A stretch of DNA of 64,000 nucleotides. Origin: Hordeum vulgare subsp. vulgare. Its lineage: Eukaryota; Streptophyta; Magnoliopsida; Poales; Poaceae. Location: positions 217,012,741 to 217,076,740 of the forward strand of contig NC_058518.1 of the NCBI RefSeq assembly GCF_904849725.1, written 5' to 3'. The notes beneath the pieces were generated by a model that saw only the letters and a list, made by a program, of their open reading frames with translations, did no database searches and was not told where the DNA came from. Shown in pieces: positions 56,531 to 64,000 of this stretch (position 1 is the first letter of the stretch; every line of letters starts with the position of its first letter). A program made the translations under genes and the position numbers.

Positions 56531-57147
56531 CGAATCAACATAAGTGGCGTCTCGTTACTCACATTCCTGTGCTATCTTTCGGTCCCCATTGACTGTGATG
56601 GTATCTTTAAAACCCGTCATTTTGAGATTGAGGTACACATAGCAGGTCAGGCCATGAAGGAGGCGTAAGCCGGCCGCCCGAAGAAAGCGTGGTAATGGCT
56701 CTTGATCTTGACCACCTCAAACATGAGAGTCTCGCTCGTATAATTGGATTCATCGCCAAAAGCCACATTTAACTTGATCCGCTCAACTAGATACGCTGAC
56801 TTACCTGGGACCATGTCATGAAAGACTCTAGTCGAAGGCATCAAGTCGCTCTCAGAGAAATTCATCCGCTTGAATGTATCATAGTACAAGATGTTGATGT
56901 TGCTGCCTCCATACATGAGGATTTTAGAGAGGGTGTATCCCCCAACCTGTGGTGCCACCACTAATGCTAAGTCGCTAAGATTATCAACCTGGGGCGGGTC
57001 ATTAGCTCTTCTCCAAGTGATGGGTTGTTCAAACCAATTGAGATATCTCGGAACCGTCGGCTCAGCCATGTCGATCGCCCTATGTTTGATTTTCTTGTCC
57101 CTTTTAGAGGTGTTAGTGGTGAAAACATGGTACTGACCACCATTCAA
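56531..57147 (-). pseudogene. pol: Tat element E protease, catalytic Asp replaced by Tyr
   Basis: Minus strand from ATG 57147. The frame reads FEQPITWRRANDPPQVDNLS, then VVAPQVGGYTLSKILMYGGS, then NINILYYDTFKRMNFSESDL, then MFEVVKIKSHYHAFFGRPAY. This is the Tat-type aspartic protease, usually D-G-G-S at the active site. Here the Asp codon is TAT (56911-56913), so the protease is inactive. It runs open for about 166 codons up to 56647, and the linker continues to the solo LTR. Confidence 0.9.
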
Positions 57148-57182
57148 CTTCTTAGGGTTGCTCTGAAAGCCGCTCTGATTAT

Positions 57183-58610
57183 TCAGCTGCTGAAAACCGC
57201 TTTGGTTGTTCTGCTGCTGAAAGCCGCCCTAATTGTCGTACTCCTCGTTACCTTGGCTAGAATGCGGTCCGCCGCTGTTTTTCGAGCCTCCTTGCCCATG
57301 AGGGCCGGAACCAGCGAACCCGCCGAATGAGCCCCCTTGTGATCCAGCAGGACCAAATTGACTGGATGTCCATCACTGTTCCCCCCTTGGTGATGTCTGG
57401 ACGCTTGAAGATGAAATTCTTGCATCACAAAGCAGCTTTCCCAAGAGTGGTTGGACGGGGCATCTGGGGTACTGTGCTTAGGGCAGGGTGCCTTGAGCAT
57501 CTCCTCGTAATTCCGTGGGTTTTTCCCGCTATAGCCCTGATTTTCATCAGTATTCCGACGCTGGCTTCTTGGCCTGACGTTGGTATTCGCAACAAAATTA
57601 GACACACTATCTTGCTTCCTTCTCTTTCCTTGAACTCCCTGGTTGCCATTACGTCCCTGAGCTTGGAGATGACTCTTGGGCCCATCTCCTTTCTTGACTT
57701 CACTGGCTTTATCATCATCTGAGTCGGCATCCTTCATGCTGTCTGACTCGGCATACCTGGTGAGGGTCTCCATCATCTCTCTCATATCCTGAACCTTCCG
57801 CTTGAGAAGACCAAGCTTCAATACTAGAGGTTAAAAATGACAGTTCTTCTCCAAGTTCAGCACGGCCTGAGCCTCCATGATGCCATGCGATGAGTGGATA
57901 ACCTCTGCAACCCGTTGCGTCCAATGGTGGGCGGATTCATCCGCATGCTGAACACAATGTTACAGATCTACGATCGTCATTGGGCGTTTGCAAGTTCCAC
58001 TGAAGTTTTAAATGAATCGCTCTTTCAATTCTGCCCAAGTGTTGATGGAATATGGCGGTAGGTTTTTCAACCACGTGCGAGCTGGTCCTTCCAACATCGT
58101 CGCTTAACATTTGGCGCATACTGCATCGCTCGCATTGAGCATTTCCATGGCAAGCTCATAACTCTCAATCCACGCACCTGGCTGAAGATTAGCTGTGTAA
58201 TGGGGCACGTTGCGAGGGCCTTTAAAGTCTCTGGGCGTGCGCTCGTTGCGAAGAGCAATAGATAAGCACGGGATGCCTATGTTCCTTCCTCGCGACTCAC
58301 TATACACAGGCGCCGGCTGGACGTAAGATGGGACAACCTGACCCGCCATCACCGCCGCTACCTCTGCCTCTGCCTGACTGGCGGATCGGGCCGCATTCAC
58401 AAGCGCCTGACCATTCTACATTGGCAGTCCAGGCGGGTTGGCTTGAGGCTGTTGTCGGCGACCGCTGCTGGAGACCGCCGGAGCATCGTCATTACGGCTC
58501 TTGGTATGACTAGCGTGGGGTCTAGAATGAAGCTGATCATTACTGTAAGAAAACTGCACCTGTTGAACCACCGCTATCTTCAGCATCTCGATGGTGTTCC
58601 TTGCTTCCAC
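57183..58610 (-). pseudogene. gag: Tat element E gag (capsid and nucleocapsid region)
   Basis: On the minus strand, 58400-58104 carries RTPRDFKGPRNVPHYTANLQ and PGAWIESYELAMEMLNASDA. Next is LEGPARTWLKNLPPYSINTW after a stop at about 58106, with a frame change. The open piece 57821-57183 has a charged linker (DSMKDADSDDDKASEVKKGD), a basic region and a C-P-K-H-S...H...C-F pattern (about 57470-57415), a zinc-finger-like remnant. Gag forms the particle that packages the element RNA. Stops and at least two shifts break it. Confidence 0.85.
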
Positions 58611-58828
58611 CTTGATTAGGGTGTTTCAATGAATGGGGAAACACTCCAAATTGCGGGTTGCATCCAGCATGTTGTCCGCAGGATTGGAGAAGTGACCCTA
58701 CGGTGTTTGAAAATGCTGAGCCGACGGCTAGTCGAGCGGAGATTGGGTTGGTTGTTGAGTCACCGCTGCTGAGCCGGCTCCACCAGTTGATTAGCCTATC
58801 AAGGCGGGTTATGCTCCGCACCTAGCTT

Positions 58829-59781
58829 CTATGGGCTGTCAAATAGACGCGTGGGGTTGTGATTTGTCGGGAAACGACTCTGATGCCTCCTCTGATGCAC
58901 CACCTCGGAGGTGACTTGCCGATGCTCGAGCCGCCATGCCTCAGCCTTCAAGCGTTCCACCTCTTCGTTAAATTGAACCTGCTGATTCCCCATCCGGGTG
59001 TTCTCAGGATCGATCTCACGTTGTATCTTGGCCATCTCTTCACGAAGTTTTGCTAGCTCGGCGTTGATTTCCTGCTGATTGTCAGCAGTAATGGCGATCG
59101 CCATGACTTTTGACATCTCGACCATCAGATCCGCCATGGCCTGGGCCGGCGTTTTTTCAGACCCGTTGGCTCCATTGGCGGCCGCCGCATCTGGCTGATT
59201 CCGAGCTGGCGTTGGCCCAGGCATGTAGATGGCGACCTAGCGAGGCAGCTCTTGCGGACTTTCAGAGATCACCGCCTCAGGAAAGCCCCCAAGCCTTCCC
59301 TCATAGAGAGGGCAGATCGAGTTTGGGTCCCCCATAGATATCTCGCCATATGAGTTGACACGGGTGTCTCCATCAGTCGTCGGCTCATCCGCTAGGCTGA
59401 CCCCCTGCGTAAAGCCAACAAAGACATAACGCTTCCTCATCTGACGCTTGGCAGGTTGGGCGAATCGTGCCGGCTCGACGATGTCGGTACAGATGTCCGT
59501 CTCGGGAACGGGCTTGCCGATCTTGCCGATGAAGACGTGAATCTTGCCAAAGGGGACCCAGTACCCAGATTCGATCCAACTGGCCTCGGGACCCTTGCTC
59601 GAATTGTTGATGTAGCACTTCCCATGGCCGCTCTTGGTCATGAGACCAACCGCGTAGACCCTGGACCCTGCAAGGGATCCATTTGAGAACTCAACTCCAC
59701 CGTGCGCTGGCCTCATGGTGGGACCCATCTGCCATGGTTTTGTCACGACATATGTCCTCCTGAAAGGACTTAGTGGTGAAG
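58829..59781 (-). pseudogene. gag: Tat element E gag N-terminal region, truncated by element J
   Basis: Minus strand. One frame runs from the J junction (59781) to 58829 with a single stop (59237-59239). It contains MRKRYVFVGFTQGVSLADEP and SICPLYEGRLGGFPEAVISE. After the stop come EKTPAQAMADLMVEMSKVMA and a helical, charged run (INAELAKLREEMAKIQREID) that looks like a coiled coil. I recognise the combination from the 5' ORF of Tat-type grass Gypsy elements. The true start is lost because LTR J begins at 59782. Bases 58611-58828 hold a frame-shifted continuation. Confidence 0.7.
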
Positions 59782-61524
59782 TGTGACAACCCGAGACCGA
59801 CACCCAGAAGATTCCCCTTTATTTCCATTTCCGTCGTGTGGTTATTTTTGTTTGTTGCATCATCATGTAGGTCGCGTCATCGCATCAGGCGCATCATCGG
59901 CATTGCATCGGCATCCCGTTGCCGCTAGTTTTCAAACTTGCCTTCGTTGTTAGTTGCCGGTTCTCGTCGTTGACCGTTCTGAACCCGACCGCACTCGCAC
60001 GCGCCTGCGGCATCGTCTAGATCTGGTTTTCAAAAGTGTGCGTAAAACTTTCTCTGATTGGGTTGAGATTTGACGTGCGGTCTTATTTAGATATAGGTAG
60101 GCCGCCTGTCAATCTTCGTTGCGATTGGAGTCCGTTTGATACCCGAAAGGTCGACCGTAGCGGCACCGTCTCAGGTCTATCGTCGGACGTTTTATCGGTG
60201 TTCTAAAATACGTTGCCGGGTGACCGTTCTCCCTCTCATCCCCGCCTAGCCCCTCCGCACAGTGCACCGACCCTACGCGCAGCCTAGTCGGAAAACCTCT
60301 CGAAACCCGAACCGGGTGCCAGTAACCATTGGGTCTGGATCAACTCCGTTTTACCCTAAACCATCATCGGTTTGTCAATTGAAATCCCTGGCCTAACAAT
60401 CTTGACCATTCGATTTCAATCGAAGGGATGAGATAGACTCATCCTGTCATATCTTGTGTGTATGAATATATGTAGGAACCCTAAAATTGAGGAGGATTGT
60501 CCCATCCCTCCCTCGGACGCCGCTAGGCCCGACCTGCCTCCTCCTTCCTCGAGATCGTTTCAATCTAGATGCACCCGCGTCCTCTCTCTAGCCGGCGCTT
60601 GATCCAATTCGGACCAAGGCCACGACCTCCTTGCGCCCGAGCCGTGGTCACAACTGACCAGGAGCCCGAGCTCCTCCTTGTGCTCATGGTATGTTCCCCC
60701 GAAGCCTTGCGCCGGAGCCTCCCCTTGTCCAAGAGCCCAAGCCTCCGAGTCCCCGCTGTCCCCTCAACCCCACGGTCTGTCGCCGGCCGGAAACTCGCCG
60801 AAGATCAGTGCCTCGCCTCATCGTTCCTCTCCTCCCTGTGCTCTCTCTCCCTCCTCCTCACCGCATCTTCTCCCTTGTTCTGTAGCAGACCGCCATGTAT
60901 GGCCGCGCGAAGCTGCAGCGCCAGCAAGCAAGCGGCCATGCCGGAGCCACCGCTCGCCGGAGCTGTGCCGTTCCTCTCGTCCGGGGCCTCCATGGACTGA
61001 CACGCGCCCCCGCCAGTCGCCATGGACCTCCCGAGCCGCACACGCTTCCTCTGCGCCAAGGCTGCTGCCACGCAGCCACGCTCGGTGACCTCCAGCTCGA
61101 GCTCGACCCCATCTTCGGCCGTCGCCGGCGACCGCAGGTCCCTTCCCTCTCCTTCCTCCCATCCCTCTCTCGTCTCACAGCATCTCTCTCCCCATGACCT
61201 CCGGGTTTTTTCCCTCTCTTGGAACGAATGCAGGAACGCCAAGGCCGCCCTGAATGAACTCTGTTGCTGCAGCCCATCGGATCCATTAGTGCTGCCAAGG
61301 CCGGAGCAGCCTGGTGGGATCCGCCCGGATTCGTTTCCCCTCGCCGCCGGACCTTCAGCACCTCGTCGGCGCCGCTTCCCCACCAGCAAGGCGCGCCGCC
61401 GCACCTGCGCTGCATCCCCAGCCACGGAGAAAGTGCAGCAAGTGTCTGTTTCATGTTCAGTTTCGTCAGGTAAGCATCGAGGTATGTTTCATCTTCAGCT
61501 AATTCCAGTTTTGTATCACTATCC

Positions 61525-61592
61525 GCTTGTAGCGCACTGGTCAGCGTGTTGTGTTGTAACTCGGGAGACCTGAGATCGGATCACAGCGCGCC
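61525..61592 (+). other. tRNA-like module 1 in LTR J
   Basis: TAGCGCACTGG (61530-61540) matches the polymerase III A-box pattern TRGYNNANNNG fully. GATCGGATC (61574-61582) matches the B-box GWTCRANNC with one difference. The 33-base gap is that of a tRNA gene. The T-arm CTGAG/CACAG pairs four of five positions. It is probably a tRNA-derived fragment. I cannot assign an anticodon. Confidence 0.5.
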
Positions 61593-61675
61593 CACCATTT
61601 TCGTTTCATTTTCTATTGCATTTTTCTTTCAGTTCAGCGCTAGCATATGTTTCATTTGGAGTACCTCCCCACAAG

Positions 61676-61760
61676 CTTCATAAACCATACCATAGTGGTT
61701 AGCAAGGCTAGTATTTACCCAGAGAGGTCCTGGGATCAAATCCCAGGGAAGCCTCCTTTC
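61676..61760 (+). other. tRNA-like module 2 in LTR J
   Basis: TACCATAGTGG (61688-61698) fits the A-box with one mismatch, and GATCAAATC (61734-61742) fits the B-box fully. CTGGG-ATCAAAT-CCCAG is a perfect 5-bp T-arm with a seven-base loop. The A-to-B gap is 35 bases. A sound acceptor stem is not obvious, so this is a tRNA-derived fragment rather than a working tRNA gene. Confidence 0.55.
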
Positions 61761-64000
61761 TTTCTGTCACTGGTATTTTTTTCATCTTGGGCTGAATCCT
61801 CTAATGGAGACTGCAAGCTGTTGCAATTCGGCCCATGTTCAATTTTTTCCCTCCTCGTGCGAATTTGCTAGATTTCAGAAAATCGCATGTTTTAAAAAAC
61901 GGCTGCAGCTTTTAAACCGTCCGATGGATCGGAGTGAGTTATATATGGTTTTTGACTAGAATTTTGCATAGAGTAATATTTCCAACTCTCATGTATAATT
62001 AGAACTGTTTAGTGTGCTATTTGCATCGGTTTGCGTGTCGACGTGTTGAAAACGGTTTAGGTCGTAACTATTTGTCTGTAGCTCCGTTGGAGATGTGCCA
62101 TATATGTAAATGGACCATAATGACGAGTAGAATCACGTGAACCACTTTGTTCTGCCATTTAACAAACCTAAAATGTGATTAGGACAAATCTGGACAGATT
62201 TAGAATTTAACGCGTGAGGTCGTTTCGGAGATGCCATATGTCGTGTCCGGTCTCATTTAAAAATGTCTAGATAGGTAGATTAATTTGTGCTTCACCCCCT
62301 TGCCATGTTAACAACATTTTAAATATTGTCGTGTAAATTAACGGGAGTGAACTAAACAATTAAATGTGGAGTTTCGTCGATATGCAACCCGTTGCATATC
62401 GAGCTTCACTTAATGTGTAGTGTTTGATTGTTGTGATTGTCATGCCTTGCATTAGACCATTCATGCATCATATGTGTTATGCGTCGTGTGGTGAATATTG
62501 TGTTGATGTTTGTTTCCGCTTTGCTCCGTCTCAATAGAGTTCCGCAAGCGTGTCGGAATGTGAGGACCCGTTCGACTACGTAGGTTCGCCTGCTTCACGG
62601 AGATGTTCTTCTTCCAAGCGGGATCTCAGGCAAGATGACGATTTCCCCAGATACCATTACTATCATTGCCATGCTAGTTTTATCGCTTCTATCGTTTATG
62701 TGTCGATGCCTACCACATGTTAAATATCAGCCTCTCAATCATGCCATGATAACCTTCAACCTGTTCGACCTAGAAAACCACTGATTGGCAATGTTACCGC
62801 TTGCTTAACCATGTTGTTAGCGTTGCTAGTTGCAGGTGCAGTTGCTTCCATATGATTACATGGGTTCCTTGTTATATGACCCTATTAAATGCTATTTAAT
62901 TTAATGCACCTATTAACTTGGTAAAAGGTGGAAGGCTCGGCCTTTCTAGCCTGGTGTTTTGTTCCATCTTTGCCCCCTTAGTTTTTCGGCTACCAGTGTT
63001 ATGTTCCATAAATGAGCGCTCCAAACACGATCGAGGTTATTATGGGGACCCCCTTGATAATTCGTTTTAGATTAAAGCTGTTCCGGCAAGGCCCAACATT
63101 GGTTTTACATTTGCCCAACATAATAATTTTGTTAACACTGAAATGCATTGGGCGTCATGAACCTGAGGAGTAATTTTACATAAATAGGGGGCCAGTGCTG
63201 ATTGTGTTGGTCCCAAAAGGACAGACTACGGGGCCACCACGGGGAAACCCGAGGTTTGGTACCTATAGGCTTTTCCATCCGTCGTGTCCTCAGAACGAGA
63301 TACACGTCTCCTATCGGGTTTGTCGACACGTCGGGCGGCCTTGCTTAGTTTTCCCTTTGACGAGATATGTTGTGCATCGGGATTCCGGTGATGCTTTGGG
63401 TAATCTCAGAGTTGAGGTTTTCCACTAGGGAATCCGACAAGATCGCGAGCTTCGTGATTGAGGATTTCTATGCGGCTTGTGGTAATTTGTGATGGACTAG
63501 TTGGAGCACCCCTGCAGGTTTAAATCTTTTCGGGAAGCCGTGCCCGCGGTTATGTGGAAACATGGAAACTTTGTTTAACTCTGGTTCTAGATAACTTGAA
63601 GTTAACTTAGTTAAAACTTGCCAACTATGTGCATAACCGTGACTGTCTCTTTCGTGAGTTCTATCTCCGATCGAGGACACGGTGTGGTTATGTCTGACGT
63701 AGGTAGGTGTTCAGGATCATTCTATTGATCACCAGTAGTCACGTCCGTTGTGCATAGATCTTCCCCCTCTTATTTCTTGTACTCGTAAGTTTAGCCAGCA
63801 AAAATATGCTTAGCCGCTGCTGCAACCTCACCACTTAACCATACCTCACCCATTAAGCTTTGCTAGTCTTGATACCTTTGGAAATGAGATTGTTGTGTCC
63901 CCTGTGGCTCACAGAATACTACAACACTAGTTGCAGGTACAGGTAAAGGTTACTTGACATGAGTGTGTTGATTGATCATTTGTTGTTGCTTCTTCTTCTT

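Larger units (their letters stand above)
45343..59781 (-). mobile_element. Tat-lineage Gypsy element E (minus strand) with antisense ORF
   Basis: Read on the minus strand the order is gag, protease, RT, RNase H, extra (archaeal-type) RNase H, integrase, spacer, antisense ORF, 3' LTR. An added RNase H and an antisense ORF before the 3' LTR are traits of the Tat lineage. The 3' LTR ends at 45343, where H LTR resumes, so E inserted into H. The 5' LTR and leader are missing, because the LTR of element J starts at 59782. An Athila-type solo LTR splits it at 54849-56525. It is too broken to be autonomous. Confidence 0.85.
59782..64000 (+). repeat. 5' or solo LTR of chromovirus J, open at right edge
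   Basis: It starts TGTGACAACCCGAGACCGAC at 59782 and cuts Tat element E mid-frame. It is over 4.2 kb and still open. It has a GC-rich leader (60480-61480), two tRNA-like modules (61525-61760) and AT-rich later sequence. Near its end GAAGCCGTGCCCGCGGTTAT (63535-63554) matches the conserved block in the LTRs of H and I. Start sequence and length fit a Tekay-type chromovirus. ORFs of up to 206 codons in the GC-rich leader on both strands lack any domain. Confidence 0.75.

Noticed and set aside
57327..57722. Plus-strand 131-codon ORF
   Set aside because: Shadow of the minus-strand gag linker of Tat element E.
60569..61573. Overlapping 130-206 codon ORFs on both strands, rich in Pro, Ser, Arg
   Set aside because: They lie in the GC-rich leader of LTR J. 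Long frames on both strands are expected from high GC. No domain or consistent start is visible.
61676..61760. A functional tRNA gene
   Set aside because: A and B boxes and T-arm are present, but a convincing acceptor stem and anticodon arm are not, so it is listed only as tRNA-like.

Overview
The window looks like intergenic DNA from a large grass genome of the wheat/barley tribe (Triticeae). I could not find one host gene. From end to end it is a stack of nested, mostly decayed LTR retrotransposons. The Triticeae assignment rests on a BARE-1/Angela/WIS-type Copia LTR, several LTRs of the Sabrina/WHAM type (starting TGATACGTC), Tekay/Del-type chromoviruses with 3-4 kb LTRs, and Tat-lineage Gypsy elements. 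Family names are recognition from memory. Superfamily and lineage calls rest on protein motifs, domain order, primer-binding sites and LTR ends.

Left third (1-21507). A Tat-lineage element ends at 1244 and carries an antisense ORF running off the left edge. It sits inside the internal region of an Athila-type element (1245-3239), which sits inside the 5' LTR of a second Athila-type element (3240-9547), which sits inside the gag of a BARE-like Copia element (9548-15119). The BARE element lies in older Tat-derived fragments (15120-19027). A third Athila-type element (19028-21507) follows and is cut at its right end.

Middle (21508-45342). A chromovirus, here called H, holds a WHAM-like 3' fragment and, inside its RNase H coding region, a near-complete second chromovirus, called I (27051-40130). 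I has two 3.6-3.8 kb LTRs, a Met-tRNA primer site, an extra 5' ORF, gag, protease, RT, RNase H, integrase and a chromodomain-like tail. A near-identical 5-bp target duplication flanks I, and the H frame resumes in phase beyond it.

Right third (45343-64000). A minus-strand Tat-lineage element, called E, is inserted in the 3' LTR of H. It has LTR, then a gene-like plus-strand antisense ORF with a Transposase_28-type domain, then integrase, RNase H, RT, protease and gag on the minus strand. An Athila-type solo LTR (54849-56525) with its own target duplication interrupts E. E is cut at 59782 by the long LTR of another chromovirus (J), which runs off the right edge and contains two tRNA-like modules.

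Every pol gene carries stops, frameshifts or lost catalytic residues, so nothing here looks autonomously mobile. The most unusual content is the set of antisense ORFs in Tat-type elements, with introns that house tandem repeats; the tRNA-like modules inside LTR J; and conserved small structures inside the LTRs (54-bp tandem repeats, a leader intron, terminal palindromes).
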